Shown: positions 34,020-44,700 of the stretch, piece by piece | Layout: every line of letters begins with the position of its first letter | How positions within the stretch are numbered: the stretch's first letter is position 1 | DNA from: Streptomyces sp. NBC_00358 | Lineage (GTDB): Bacteria; Actinomycetota; Actinomycetes; Streptomycetales; Streptomycetaceae | NCBI RefSeq assembly: GCF_036099295.1 | Contig: NZ_CP107976.1 | Coordinates: forward strand, 3,348,001 to 3,412,000 | Direction: 5' to 3' | DNA: 64,000 bases | Made by a program: the position numbers and the translations under genes | The notes under the pieces: model-generated | The model's database searches: none | Told to the model about the DNA's origin: nothing | The model's input: the letters and a program-made list of their open reading frames with translations, nothing else

Positions 34020-36434
34020 TCACGCGGCCACCGAAACCTCCGGCACCGCGCCGTTGGTCGCCGGCGCCAGTGCCAGCTCCAGGACCTGACGGACGTCCGT
34101 GACGGCGTGGACGTCGAGCTTCTCCAGGACCTCGGCCGGGACATCGTCCAGATCGGCCTCGTTGCGCTTCGGGATGATCACGGTCGTGACACCCGCCCGG
34201 TGCGCGGCGAGCAGCTTCTGCTTCACGCCTCCGATCGGCAGGACACGGCCGGTCAGCGACACCTCACCGGTCATGGCCACGTCCGTGCGGACCAGCCGGC
34301 CGGACAGGAGCGAGGCCAGGGCGGTGGTCATCGTGACGCCCGCGCTCGGGCCGTCCTTGGGGACGGCGCCCGCCGGGAAGTGGATGTGCACACCCCGGTC
34401 CTTCAGGTCGCCGACGGGCAGTTCGAGCTCCGCGCCGTGCGAGCGCAGGAAGGAGAGCGCGATCTGCGCCGACTCCTTCATCACGTCGCCCAGTTGACCG
34501 GTGAGGGTCAGACCGGCGGCACCCGTCTCCGGGTCGGCCAGCGACGCCTCCACGTAGAGGACGTCACCGCCCGCTCCCGTGACGGCCAGCCCGGTGGCGA
34601 CACCGGGCACCGCCGTACGGCGCTCGGCCGGGTCCTGGGCGGACTCGGGCACGTGGTGCGGACGCCCGATGAGGTCGCGCAGGTCGGTGTCCTTCACCGT
34701 GAACGGCAGCTCCCGGCGCCCCAGTTCGTGCTGGGCCGCGACCTTGCGCAGCAGCCGCGCGATGCCCCGCTCCAGGTTCCGCACGCCCGCTTCCCGGGTG
34801 TACTCCCCGGCGAGCCTGCGCAGGGCGCTCTCGTCGAGGACGACCTCGTCCTTCTCCAGGCCGGCCCGCTCCAGCTGGCGCGGCAGCAGGTGGTCCCGGG
34901 CGATGACGACCTTCTCGTCCTCGGTGTAGCCGTCGAGGCGGACCAGCTCCATACGGTCGAGCAGGGCCTCCGGGATGGCTTCGAGGACATTGGCCGTGGC
35001 CAGGAACACCACGTCGGAGAGGTCGAGTTCGACCTCCAGGTAGTGGTCGCGGAAGGTGTGGTTCTGCGCCGGGTCGAGGACTTCGAGCAGCGCGGCCGCC
35101 GGGTCGCCCCGGTAGTCGGAGCCGACCTTGTCGATCTCGTCGAGCAGGACCACCGGGTTCATCGACCCGGCCTCCTTGATGGCGCGCACGATCCGGCCGG
35201 GCAGCGCGCCGACGTACGTACGGCGGTGTCCGCGGATCTCGGCCTCGTCCCGCACACCGCCGAGGGCGACGCGGACGAACTTGCGGCCCATGGCGTGCGC
35301 GACGGACTCGCCGAGCGAGGTCTTGCCGACGCCGGGCGGGCCGACGAGCGCGAGCACGGCACCGCCGCGCCGGCCGCCGACGACTCCGAGGCCGCGCTCG
35401 GCGCGCCGCTTGCGCACGGCCAGGTACTCGGTGATGCGCTCCTTCACGTCCTCCAGACCCGCGTGCTCGGCGTCGAGCACGGACTGGGCGCCCCTGATGT
35501 CGTACGCGTCCTCGGTCCGCTCGTTCCACGGCAGCTCCAGGACGGTGTCGAGCCAGGTCCGGATCCAGCTGCCCTCGGGCGACTGGTCACTGGACCGCTC
35601 CAGCTTCTCGACCTCCTTGAGGGCGGCCTCGCGGACGCTCTCGGGAAGGTCGGCGGCCTCGACACGGGCACGGTAGTCGTCGGACTCGTCCTCGCCGTCC
35701 TCTCCCTTGAGGTCGCGCAGCTCCTTGCGTACGGCTTCGAGCTGGCGGCGCAGCAGGAACTCGCGCTGCTGCTTGTCGACGCCCTCCTGGACGTCCTTGG
35801 CGATCGACTCGGCGACATCCTGCTCGGCGAGGTGCTCGCGAAGCTGCTCGGTGGCGAGCTTCAGGCGGGCCACCGGGTCGGCGGTCTCCAGCAGCTCGAC
35901 CTTCTGCTCGACGGAAAGGAACGGTGAGTAACCGGAATTGTCGGCGAGGGCGGAGACGTCGTCGATCTGCTGCACCCGGTCGACGACCTGCCAGGCGGCG
36001 CGCTTGCGCAGCCAGCTCGTGGCCAGGGCCTTGTACTCCTTCACCAGGTCGGCGACCCGGCCGGGCAGGGGGTCGGGCACGGTCTCCTCGACCCGGGTGC
36101 CCTCGACCCAGAGGGCGGCACCGGGACCGGTGGTCCCCGCGCCGACCTTCACGCGCCCACGCCCGCGGATCAGCGCGCCCGGGTCGCCGTCGGCCAGCCG
36201 GCCCACCTGTTCGACGGTGCCGAGCACGCCGGTGCTCGCGTAGGTCCCGTCGATGCGCGGCACCAGGAGTACCTGGGGCTTGCCGGGCGTTGAACGGGCA
36301 GCGGCCTGAGCGGCCTCCACCGCGGCGCGTACGTCGGTGTCGTTCAGATCCAGCGGAACGACCATTCCGGGCAGCACGACCTCGTCATCGAGCGGCAGCA
36401 CGGGCAAAGTGAGTGATGCGGACGTCGAAGCCAT
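34020..36434 (-). CDS. lon: ATP-dependent Lon protease
   Basis: An 804-residue soluble AAA+ protease that degrades damaged and regulatory proteins. The N-terminal LAN domain begins LPVLPLDDEVVLPGMVVPL. The AAA+ domain has Walker A GPPGVGKTSLGESVA (near residue 366) and Walker B VVLLDEIDK. The C-terminal protease has the Ser-Lys dyad, with the catalytic Ser in KDGPSAGVTMTTAL (near 696). ATG 36434 follows AAGGGGAG; the longer frame to 36455 lacks such a site. A HAIR operator lies 22 bp upstream, so it is very probably in the HspR heat-shock regulon, as known for lon in Streptomyces. Confidence 0.97.
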   Translation of the reverse strand: MASTSASLTLPVLPLDDEVVLPGMVVPLDLNDTDVRAAVEAAQAAARSTPGKPQVLLVPRIDGTYASTGVLGTVEQVGRLADGDPGALIRGRGRVKVGAGTTGPGAALWVEGTRVEETVPDPLPGRVADLVKEYKALATSWLRKRAAWQVVDRVQQIDDVSALADNSGYSPFLSVEQKVELLETADPVARLKLATEQLREHLAEQDVAESIAKDVQEGVDKQQREFLLRRQLEAVRKELRDLKGEDGEDESDDYRARVEAADLPESVREAALKEVEKLERSSDQSPEGSWIRTWLDTVLELPWNERTEDAYDIRGAQSVLDAEHAGLEDVKERITEYLAVRKRRAERGLGVVGGRRGGAVLALVGPPGVGKTSLGESVAHAMGRKFVRVALGGVRDEAEIRGHRRTYVGALPGRIVRAIKEAGSMNPVVLLDEIDKVGSDYRGDPAAALLEVLDPAQNHTFRDHYLEVELDLSDVVFLATANVLEAIPEALLDRMELVRLDGYTEDEKVVIARDHLLPRQLERAGLEKDEVVLDESALRRLAGEYTREAGVRNLERGIARLLRKVAAQHELGRRELPFTVKDTDLRDLIGRPHHVPESAQDPAERRTAVPGVATGLAVTGAGGDVLYVEASLADPETGAAGLTLTGQLGDVMKESAQIALSFLRSHGAELELPVGDLKDRGVHIHFPAGAVPKDGPSAGVTMTTALASLLSGRLVRTDVAMTGEVSLTGRVLPIGGVKQKLLAAHRAGVTTVIIPKRNEADLDDVPAEVLEKLDVHAVTDVRQVLELALAPATNGAVPEVSVAA

Positions 36435-36456
36435 GATCTCCCCTTCGGCATTCAAG

Positions 36457-36475
36457 TTGAGCTATGTCGACTCAA
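36457..36475. promoter_or_regulatory. HAIR operator (HspR binding site) of lon
   Basis: TTGAGC-N7-ACTCAA matches the HAIR consensus CTTGAGT-N7-ACTCAAG in its core, with one changed base in one half. It lies just upstream of the lon start codon, where HspR repression of lon is known in Streptomyces. Confidence 0.88.
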
Positions 36476-36640
36476 TGCATGGGAGCCCCTCAATGTTCCC
36501 CGGGGACTGTTCGCTCTGAGCGATCACTTCCGATCTCCCGGCCCCGAACGGATCGCCGCAGGTCGGCCGCCCTGAGGTGAAGGCCGGGTGCCGGTCGGGT
36601 CGGGCCCCGACCGATGCGGGACGACCGGTGGGCGACGGGT

Positions 36641-36666
36641 AGCACTCCGCCGGTCGGCGGAGTGCT
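36641..36666. repeat. 11-bp perfect hairpin in a divergent region
   Basis: AGCACTCCGCC-GGTC-GGCGGAGTGCT. It lies between the divergent lon gene and a small membrane-protein gene, where a terminator is not expected, so it may be an operator or a 5' leader structure. The rest of 36476-36807 shows no gene. Confidence 0.8.
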
Positions 36667-36807
36667 GCCGGAGGAGCTCGCCCGGCTCCGGTCACCGGGC
36701 ATCCCGTCGCCCGGCACCGGACCGCACCCCGTCACGACTCGGGTGGTCCTGCCCCTTCAGCCCTCGCTCGGGATGCGGGGCGGCCACTCGCCTTGGATGG
36801 TGTGGTC

Positions 36808-37089
36808 ATGAACCATCACCACTCCCAGTCCACGATCGACATCGACACCCGGCTCGTCAGGACCGGCGCCCTGCTCACCGCGGCCGGCGCCGTGGTGGCG
36901 TGCACCGGAATGTTCATCGCGGCCACCGCCGTGTTCGCCGCGGGCCGGCGCATGGTCCGCGCCATGGATGTACCTCCGACCCAGCAGGCGGTCATCAAGT
37001 GGCGGCAGGCCAAGGAAGCGTCCCTGGCGGGCGTACAGGCATGGCAGCAGTCCGGGGCCGGCACCCCGAACGGGTCGTCGACGCGCTAG
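36808..37089 (+). CDS. Small membrane protein, 93 aa
   Basis: A short protein with one long or two short hydrophobic stretches (about residues 19-45, LLTAAGAVVACTGMFIAATAVFAAG). A charged end with RMVRAMDVPPTQQAVIKWRQAKEA and a Ser/Gly tail follow. The N-terminus is His/Ser/Thr/Asp-rich (MNHHHSQSTIDIDTRL). It resembles small conserved actinobacterial membrane proteins without known function. No strong ribosome site is seen before ATG 36808. Confidence 0.7.
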   Translation: MNHHHSQSTIDIDTRLVRTGALLTAAGAVVACTGMFIAATAVFAAGRRMVRAMDVPPTQQAVIKWRQAKEASLAGVQAWQQSGAGTPNGSSTR

Positions 37090-37252
37090 CGGCCGCCCGG
37101 ACACGCGCGCCGGACCGGACCGTGGCGCCCCGCGCGGCGGCCGGTCCCCCGGACGGCCCAACCGAGGCGCTTCCCGTCGGCGGGGCGAAAGACACGGCGC
37201 CCGCTGCCCGGTCGCCCGGCCGGAGAGCCCCTCCGGTAAGGGAGCCGGCGGC

Positions 37253-38389
37253 TCAGGGCCGCGCGACCGGCCCGGGCAGGCGGTCCCGGTGGCGCGACTC
37301 GTGGCCTCGATGCCGCTGCTGATGCTGCCGCTGCCGCCGGACCAGCGGCCAGGTCGCGATGCCGATCCCCAGCGCGATCAGGTGTCCCCCGTCCGTCACG
37401 GGGTCGGTGAGGAGGATCAGGTCCTCCGCGAGGACCGAGCCGAAGCCGATCAGCAGCGGCCAGCGCAGCCACGGAGAGAGGAGTCCCGCGAGCGATCCGA
37501 CGCTCGCGGCGACGCCGAAGCTGATGCCGTAGTCGAGCCGGTGGAGGGAGCCGACGGGCAGTCCGCCCGCCAGCACCGCCATTCCGACCGGCACCTCGGT
37601 GGCCAGCGTGGCCACCACATGCCCGAGCAGGAAGACGCCGGCCGCCCACGCCGTGCCGGTACGGCGCTCCAGCGCGGTCAGCACGAGCAGGAATCCGATC
37701 GCGTACGGCGAGGCGATCCCCCCGACGATCCACAGCGCGCTCGCGACCAGGACGAGCACGGGGTGGCGCGCGAGGTGCGCGACGTCCGTACTCGACGCCT
37801 GGTGCAGGGCGCGGACGACCGCGGGGCGCGTGTGTCCGGCGAGGCCGGAGACGGCGGCGAGGACGACCGCGTACCCGAAGGTGAAGGGCGTACCGCGCGG
37901 AGTCGGGAGCAGCCGCCCGACACGGAGTCTCCCCAGCCGGCCGGGGAAAGCCCGCGAGGCGGAGCCGACCGCGGGAACCTGCCCGCCCTCGGCCCCGGCC
38001 TCGGTTTCGGCTTCGGTTTCGGTTTCGGCTTCGGCCCCGGACGCACCCGCCGATCCCGGCAGGCCCCGGGGGCCGGGCACGTCCGTCGATCCCGGCCGGC
38101 CGGAAGGCCTGGGCGCGGCCGCCGCACCTCGCATGTTCCGGGTGCAGCCCGCCTCCGCCGATCCCGGCGCCGCCGCCGGACCGGGTGCGGGGGCCGACGT
38201 GGTCGTCGGTGCGGACGGGACGGGCGGGGCGGGGGCCGAGGTGGAGCCTTCGCGCTGCTGCGGCATTCCGGGGAGGTTCGGGGGAGGCGTGCCCGGCGCG
38301 GGCCCGGTGGACGTACCGGCTCGGCCGGTGGGCGTATCGGCTCGCTCGGTGGTGCTCCGGTCCACGGTGCGGCGCTCCTTCCGTCGCAT
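37253..38389 (-). CDS. Rhomboid-like membrane protein
   Basis: A 378-residue protein. The N-terminal ~150 residues are low complexity (Pro/Ala/Gly, with an ETETEAETEAGAE stretch). They are followed by about six membrane helices (from GTPFTFGYAVVLAAVSGLAG to ALGIGIATWPLV) and a His/Arg/Gln tail. The helix pattern, with RLDYGISFGVAASVGSLAG and FLLGHVVATLATEVPVG, fits rhomboid-like proteins of actinomycetes. The Ser of a GxSx motif is not clear, so protease activity is uncertain. ATG 38389 is used; GTG 38365 with GGAAGGAG upstream is an equally good start. The 37090-37252 gap before its stop contains no gene. Confidence 0.75.
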   Translation of the reverse strand: MRRKERRTVDRSTTERADTPTGRAGTSTGPAPGTPPPNLPGMPQQREGSTSAPAPPVPSAPTTTSAPAPGPAAAPGSAEAGCTRNMRGAAAAPRPSGRPGSTDVPGPRGLPGSAGASGAEAETETEAETEAGAEGGQVPAVGSASRAFPGRLGRLRVGRLLPTPRGTPFTFGYAVVLAAVSGLAGHTRPAVVRALHQASSTDVAHLARHPVLVLVASALWIVGGIASPYAIGFLLVLTALERRTGTAWAAGVFLLGHVVATLATEVPVGMAVLAGGLPVGSLHRLDYGISFGVAASVGSLAGLLSPWLRWPLLIGFGSVLAEDLILLTDPVTDGGHLIALGIGIATWPLVRRQRQHQQRHRGHESRHRDRLPGPVARP

Positions 38390-38522
38390 CCCACCCTTCG
38401 CGTCCCCCGAGTCGCTGTCTATGACCGGCGCCACGCACCGGGCGATTCTCAGCAACTCCTCAAGAAGAGAGGAGAGGAGAAGGGCCGGGATGAAGAGAGG
38501 AGAGGGGCCGAGGTGCCGGGCC

Positions 38523-38573
38523 GGACCGGGGATCTCCGGGGCGTGGGGCCCGCACCCCGGAGATCCCCGGTCC
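38523..38573. repeat. 19-bp perfect inverted repeat in a divergent region
   Basis: GGACCGGGGATCTCCGGGG at 38523-38541 and its exact complement at 38555-38573, loop 13 nt. It lies between two divergent genes (rhomboid-like and methyltransferase-like) and is preceded by a 40-bp polypurine tract (about 38461-38506). Confidence 0.88.
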
Positions 38574-38740
38574 GCCACCGCGTCAACCCCGCGCGGACCG
38601 CCGTCACCCTTGGGATCGCCGGACCCGGCGGCCCGCTCGCACCCCGCGCGGGGAGGGCCCGGACAGCGGGGCCGGGCCGCGCCGACCCGGGCCCCGGAAT
38701 TCCGGCGACCCGTACCGGCCGAAGTGCCAGGATGGCGGCC

Positions 38741-39418
38741 ATGACTGCCTCGTACGACACCCCCGTGGTCATCGACCGACGCGAGGGCCCGTACGGCGAG
38801 GTCGTGCTGCGGCGCCACGGCGCTCTGCTGCAGATCATCGCCAACGGGTGCTTCCTGATGGACACGTCCGACGGGCGTTCCGAGCGACTGCTCATGGACG
38901 CGGCCCACGACGCGCTGGACGGGCGTCCGGAGCCGCGCGTCCTGATCGGCGGGCTCGGCGTCGGGTTCTCGCTCGCGCACGCCGCCGCGGACCACCGCTG
39001 GGGACGCATCACCGTGGTCGAGCGCGAACGGGCCATCATCGACTGGCACCGGGACGGGCCCCTCGCCGCCCTCTCGGCAAGCGCGCTCGCCGACCCGCGC
39101 ACCGAGATCGTCGAGACCGATCTCGTCGACTACGTCAATGAGATCTCCGACACGTTCGACGCGCTCTGTCTCGACATCGACAACGGGCCCGACTGGACCG
39201 TCACGGACGGCAACGCGGGACTGTACGGCGAGTCCGGACTGGCAAGCTGCGCAAGGGCGTTGAGGCCGGGCGGCGTGCTCGCCGTATGGTCGGCGCAGCC
39301 CTCTCCGGAATTTGAAGGAACGCTGCGGAATGCCGGATTCCGACGGGTCCGTACCGAAGTGGTCCCCGTTGCCCGGGGCGTTCCCGACGTGGTGCATCTC
39401 GCGGTAAGGCCTGGATAG
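38741..39418 (+). CDS. Spermidine synthase-like protein
   Basis: A 225-residue SAM-binding Rossmann protein: VLIGGLGVGFSLAHAA (motif I), ITVVERERAIIDWHR (acidic motif II), DTFDALCLDIDNGPDW and RALRPGGVLAVWSAQP. It resembles spermidine-synthase/methyltransferase proteins; the DxD-type polyamine site is not certain, so the substrate is unknown. ATG 38741 (MTASYDTP) is favoured by AGGATGG upstream over ATG 38732. Confidence 0.85.
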   Translation: MTASYDTPVVIDRREGPYGEVVLRRHGALLQIIANGCFLMDTSDGRSERLLMDAAHDALDGRPEPRVLIGGLGVGFSLAHAAADHRWGRITVVERERAIIDWHRDGPLAALSASALADPRTEIVETDLVDYVNEISDTFDALCLDIDNGPDWTVTDGNAGLYGESGLASCARALRPGGVLAVWSAQPSPEFEGTLRNAGFRRVRTEVVPVARGVPDVVHLAVRPG

Positions 39419-39531
39419 CCGAGGCACGGTGACTGCCCGTACCCTGCTTGCCTGACGCGGATCATTCAAGCGTCAAGCGCAGTCATGGGATCACCCCACG
39501 GATTCCGGAAAGCACACTTCAGGGGCGGGCG

Positions 39532-40269
39532 ATGGAGCAGACACACACCTCCCAGAACGGCACGGCCGCGACCCAGGGCGCTCAGCGCCGGGTTCTGGTC
39601 GTCGAGGACGACCCTACGATCGTCGACGCCATCGCGGCCCGTCTGCGAGCCGAGGGATTCCTCGTGCAAACCGCGGGCGACGGTCCGGCCGCCGTCGACA
39701 CCGCCGAGGCATGGCAGCCCGATCTGCTGATCCTCGACATCATGCTGCCCGGCTTCGACGGTCTGGAGGTCTGCCGCCGTGTGCAGGCCGCCCGGCCGGT
39801 GCCGGTGCTGATGCTCACCGCGCGCGACGACGAGACCGACATGCTGGTCGGGCTCGGCGTCGGCGCCGACGACTACATGACCAAGCCGTTCTCGATGCGC
39901 GAGCTGGCCGCCCGGGTGCACGTACTGCTCCGCAGAGTCGAGCGCGCGGTCGTCGCGGCCTCCACTCCGCGCAGCGGCATCCTGCGCCTCGGCGAGCTGG
40001 AGATCGACCACGCGCAGCGCCGGGTGCGGGTGCGCAGCGAGGACGTACACCTCACTCCCACCGAGTTCGACCTCCTCGTATGCCTCGCGAACACCCCGCG
40101 TGCCGTACTCTCGCGCGAGCAGTTGCTCGCCGAGGTGTGGGACTGGGCTGACGCCTCCGGTACCCGGACCGTCGACAGTCACATCAAGGCGCTGCGCCGC
40201 AAGATCGGTGCCGAGCGGATCCGTACGGTGCACGGCGTCGGCTACGCACTGGAGACCCCGACTCCCTGA
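39532..40269 (+). CDS. OmpR-family response regulator
   Basis: A 245-residue regulator. The receiver domain (RRVLVVEDDPTIVDAIA) carries the phosphorylated Asp in LLILDIMLPG near residue 68, then LMLTARDDE and KPFSMRELAARV. The C-terminal winged helix reads LTPTEFDLLVCLANTPRAVLSREQLL and RTVDSHIKALRRKIG. It forms a two-component system with the kinase starting 56 bp downstream. The pair lies directly upstream of kgd, as in other Streptomyces. Confidence 0.96.
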   Translation: MEQTHTSQNGTAATQGAQRRVLVVEDDPTIVDAIAARLRAEGFLVQTAGDGPAAVDTAEAWQPDLLILDIMLPGFDGLEVCRRVQAARPVPVLMLTARDDETDMLVGLGVGADDYMTKPFSMRELAARVHVLLRRVERAVVAASTPRSGILRLGELEIDHAQRRVRVRSEDVHLTPTEFDLLVCLANTPRAVLSREQLLAEVWDWADASGTRTVDSHIKALRRKIGAERIRTVHGVGYALETPTP

Positions 40270-40325
40270 GCCGGGCCTTCGTCGGAACGTCGGGACCGTG
40301 ACCGGGACCCGCGTGAGGGGCTGAT

Positions 40326-41465
40326 GTGATGAGCGGACTCGGAGAAAGAGGACGCGGGCTCGGTGAGCGCGCGTCCGGTGAGCGCAGGGGCACCGGCTCC
40401 TGGGGTGATGTGCGGCCCTTCTCGATCAACACCAAGCTGGGCGCGCTGGTCGTCATCTCCGTGCTCATCACCACGGGTCTGTCGATGATCGCGGTGCACA
40501 CCAAGACCGAGCTCCGCTTCATCACGGTCTTCTCGATGATCGCCACCTTGCTGATCACGCAGTTCGTGGCGCACTCGCTCACCGCGCCGCTGGACGAGAT
40601 GAACGCGGTGGCCCGCTCCATCTCGCACGGCGACTACACCCGCCGGGTGCGGGACGACCGGCGGGACGAGCTGGGAGACCTGGCCCAGACGATCAACCTC
40701 ATGGCCGACGAGCTGGAGGCCCAGGACCGTCAGCGCAAGGAGCTCGTGGCGAATGTCTCGCACGAGCTGCGCACCCCCATCGCGGGTCTGCGCGCGGTCC
40801 TGGAGAACGTCGTGGACGGCGTCTCGGCCGCCGATCCCGAGACGATGCGCACGGCGCTGAAGCAGACGGAGCGGCTCGGCCGGCTGGTGGAGACGCTCCT
40901 GGACCTGTCCCGGCTGGACAACGGCGTCGTACCGCTGCGCAGGCGCCGCTTCGAGGTGTGGCCCTATCTGTCCGGTGTGCTGAAGGAGGCCAACATGGTC
41001 GCCTCGGCGCGCGCGGACATAGCCTCGGGCTCCGGCAGCCACACCCGCACGGACGTCCATCTGCACCTCGACGTGTCCCCGCCGGAGCTGACCGCGCACG
41101 CGGACCCGGAGCGGATCCACCAGGTCGTGGCGAACCTCATCGACAACGCGGTCAAGCACAGCCCGCCGCACGGCCGGGTGACGGTGCGGGCACGGCGGGG
41201 CGACTATCCCGAGTCACTGGCCCTGGAGGTCCTGGACGAGGGGCCCGGCATTCCGAAGTCGGAGTGGCACCGCGTCTTCGAGCGGTTCAACCGGGGCGGG
41301 GTGCCCGCGCCGCACGGTCCGGGCAGCGACGGCGGTACGGGCCTGGGCCTGGCCATCGCCCGCTGGGCGGTGGATCTGCACGGCGGACGGATCGGTGTGG
41401 CCGAATCTCAGCGGGGTTGCCGGATCCAGGTCATCCTTCCGGGACTCCCTTCTCTGCCAAGTTGA
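40326..41465 (+). CDS. Sensor histidine kinase of the OmpR-family pair
   Basis: A 379-residue HK. A charged N-terminus rich in RGERG is followed by two close membrane helices (about residues 38-85, with almost no loop between), so it probably senses within the membrane. HAMP (LTAPLDEMNAVARSISHGDY), H-box LVANVSHELRTPIAGL, N-box NLIDNAVKHSPP and G-box GGTGLGLAIARW are all intact. Start GTG 40326 or ATG 40329. Stimulus unknown. Confidence 0.95.
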   Translation: MMSGLGERGRGLGERASGERRGTGSWGDVRPFSINTKLGALVVISVLITTGLSMIAVHTKTELRFITVFSMIATLLITQFVAHSLTAPLDEMNAVARSISHGDYTRRVRDDRRDELGDLAQTINLMADELEAQDRQRKELVANVSHELRTPIAGLRAVLENVVDGVSAADPETMRTALKQTERLGRLVETLLDLSRLDNGVVPLRRRRFEVWPYLSGVLKEANMVASARADIASGSGSHTRTDVHLHLDVSPPELTAHADPERIHQVVANLIDNAVKHSPPHGRVTVRARRGDYPESLALEVLDEGPGIPKSEWHRVFERFNRGGVPAPHGPGSDGGTGLGLAIARWAVDLHGGRIGVAESQRGCRIQVILPGLPSLPS

Positions 41466-41746
41466 CGTAAAGTTCGAACCGGAGCCGCAAGATCCATCGG
41501 TGTCGCCGTGCGCGTACACGTGTGATCAGGCACAGGACCGTGTGAAGGGTGCCGCGGCCCTCGGTCGACGTACCCGTTCCGAAGCGGAACCCCGGTTGTT
41601 TCCCGCCATTTCCATGGGCGAAACACGGATTCCGATGTGACTTACGCGACGTTGGACGGGCCCGGCCTGACCTTCTCGGCCAGGGAGGCGTAGCCTTTAT
41701 TCCCGCTGTCCATCACCTTGTGAAGCGGAAGAGGGCGGTTGCCGCC
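41466..41746. promoter_or_regulatory. Leader/promoter region of kgd
   Basis: A 281-bp region before kgd without a gene. It contains TTGACG at its start (overlapping the kinase stop) and TAGCCTTTAT near 41691-41700, which could be a -10 region about 50 bp before the start. No riboswitch or clear operator recognised. Confidence 0.4.
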
Positions 41747-44700
41747 GTGTCGCCACAGTCCCCCAGTAACTCGAGCCTCTCGACCGATGACCAAGCCGCC
41801 GGGAAGAACCCCGCGGCCGCCTTCGGTGCCAACGAGTGGCTCGTCGACGAGATCTATCAGCAGTACCTCCAGGACCCGAATTCGGTAGACCGAGCCTGGT
41901 GGGACTTCTTCGCCGATTACAAGCCCGGGGCGCCCGCCGCCTCGGCTCCGGCGGGTACTGCGGCCGCGGGGGCCGCAGGGACCACCACATCCGCGCCTGC
42001 CGCGCCGGCTGCCCCCGTGCCGCCCGCGGCACGCCAGGCTCCACCTCAGGCGGCCCCGGCCGCGCCCGCTCCGGCTCCGGCCGCCGCTCCTGCGGCTCCG
42101 CAGCCCGCTGCCGCCGCCCCGGCGCCCGCGAAGGCGGCTCCGGCCGCCGCCGCGCAGCCGAAGGCCGCAGCGGCCACCGAGGCGCCCGAGGGCCCCGAGT
42201 ACGTGACCCTGCGCGGTCCCGCCGGTGCCGTCGCGAAGAACATGAACGCCTCGCTGGAGCTGCCCACGGCCACGTCCGTGCGCGCGGTCCCGGTGAAGCT
42301 GCTCTTCGACAACCGCATCGTCATCAACAACCACCTGAAGCGCGCCCGGGGCGGGAAGATCTCCTTCACCCACCTCATCGGGTACGCGATGGTGCAGGCC
42401 ATCAAGGCCATGCCGTCGATGAACTGGCACTTCGTGGAGAAGGACGGGAAGCCCACCCTCGTCAAGCCTCCGCACGTCAACTTCGGCCTCGCCATCGACC
42501 TGGTGAAGCCCAACGGTGACCGCCAGCTCGTCGTCGCGGGCATCAAGAAGGCCGAGACGCTGAACTTCTTCGAGTTCTGGCAGGCCTACGAGGACATCGT
42601 CCGCCGCGCCCGTGACGGCAAGCTGACGATGGACGACTTCACCGGTGTCACGGTCTCGCTGACCAACCCCGGCGGCCTCGGCACCGTCCACTCGGTCCCG
42701 CGTCTGATGCCCGGACAGTCGGTCATCATGGGCGTCGGCTCGATGGACTACCCGGCGGAGTTCCAGGGCACCTCCCAGGACACCCTGAACAAGCTCGGCA
42801 TCGCGAAGGTCATGACGCTCACGTCGACCTACGACCACCGGGTCATCCAGGGCGCCGCCTCCGGCGAGTTCCTGCGCGTCGTGGCGAACTCGCTGCTCGG
42901 CGAGACCGGCTTCTACGACGAGGTCTTCGAGTCGCTGCGGATTCCCTACGAGCCGGTCCGCTGGCTCAAGGACATCGACGCCAGCCACGACGACGACGTC
43001 ACGAAGGCCGCCCGCGTCTTCGAGCTGATCCACTCCTACCGGGTCCGCGGCCACGTCATGGCCGACACCGACCCGCTGGAGTACAAGCAGCGCAAGCACC
43101 CCGACCTGGACATCACCGAGCACGGCCTCACCCTCTGGGACCTGGAGCGCGAGTTCGCCGTCGGCGGCTTCGCGGGCAAGTCCCTGATGAGGCTGCGCGA
43201 CATCCTCGGTGTGCTGCGCGACTCGTACTGCCGCACCACCGGCATCGAGTTCATGCACATCCAGGACCCGAAGCAGCGCAAGTGGATCCAGGACCGCATC
43301 GAGCGCCCGCACACCAAGCCGGAGCGCGAGGAGCAGCTGCGCATCCTGCGCCGGCTGAACGCGGCTGAGGCCTTCGAGACCTTCCTGCAGACGAAGTACG
43401 TCGGCCAGAAGCGCTTCTCGCTGGAGGGCGGCGAGTCCGTCATCCCGCTCCTCGACGCCGTCATCGACAGCGCCGCGGAGTCCCGTCTGGACGAGGTCGT
43501 CATCGGCATGGCCCACCGCGGCCGGCTGAACGTCCTCGCGAACATCGTCGGCAAGTCGTACGCGCAGATCTTCCGCGAGTTCGAGGGCAACCTCGACCCG
43601 AAGTCGATGCACGGCTCCGGCGACGTGAAGTACCACCTGGGCGCCCAGGGCACCTTCACCGGCCTGGACGGCGAGCAGATCAAGGTCGCGCTGGCCGCGA
43701 ACCCGTCCCACCTGGAGACGGTCGACCCGATCATCGAGGGCATCGTCCGCGCCCGCCAGGACATCATCAACAAGGGCGGTACGGACTTCACGGTCCTGCC
43801 GGTCGCCCTGCACGGTGACGCGGCCTTCGCGGGCCAGGGTGTGGTCGCCGAGACGCTCAACATGTCGCAGCTGCGCGGCTACCGCACGGGCGGCACGGTC
43901 CACATCGTCATCAACAACCAGGTCGGCTTCACCGCCGCCCCGGAGTCGTCGCGCTCCTCCATGTACGCCACCGACGTGGCCCGCATGATCGAGGCGCCGA
44001 TCTTCCACGTGAACGGTGACGACCCCGAGGCCGTCGTCCGTGTCGCACGGCTGGCGTTCGAGTTCCGTCAGGCGTTCAACAAGGACGTCGTGATCGACCT
44101 CATCTGCTACCGCCGCCGCGGACACAACGAGTCCGACAACCCGGCGTTCACGCAGCCGCTGATGTACGACCTGATCGACAAGAAGCGCTCGGTGCGCAAG
44201 CTCTACACCGAGTCCCTCATCGGTCGCGGCGACATCACCCTCGAAGAGGCCGAGCAGGCGCTGCAGGACTTCCAGGGCCAGCTGGAGAAGGTCTTCACCG
44301 AGGTCCGCGAGGCCGTCGCGCAGGCACCCGAGACGCATGTCCCGGACGTGCAGGCCGAGTTCCCGGTCGCCGTGTCCACCGCGGTCTCCCAGGAGATCGT
44401 GAAGCGGATCGCCGAGTCCCAGGTCAACATCCCCGACAACGTCACCGTGCACCCGCGGCTGCTCCCGCAGCTCCAGCGCCGTGCGGCGATGATCGAGGAC
44501 GGCACGATCGACTGGGGCATGGGCGAGACCCTCGCCATCGGTTCGCTGCTCCTGGAGGGCACGCCGGTCCGGCTGTCCGGCCAGGACTCGCGCCGCGGCA
44601 CCTTCGGCCAGCGTCACGCGGTGCTGATCGACCGGGTCACGGGCGAGGACTACACCCCGCTCCAGTACCTCTCGGACGACCAGGCCCGCCTGAACGTCTA

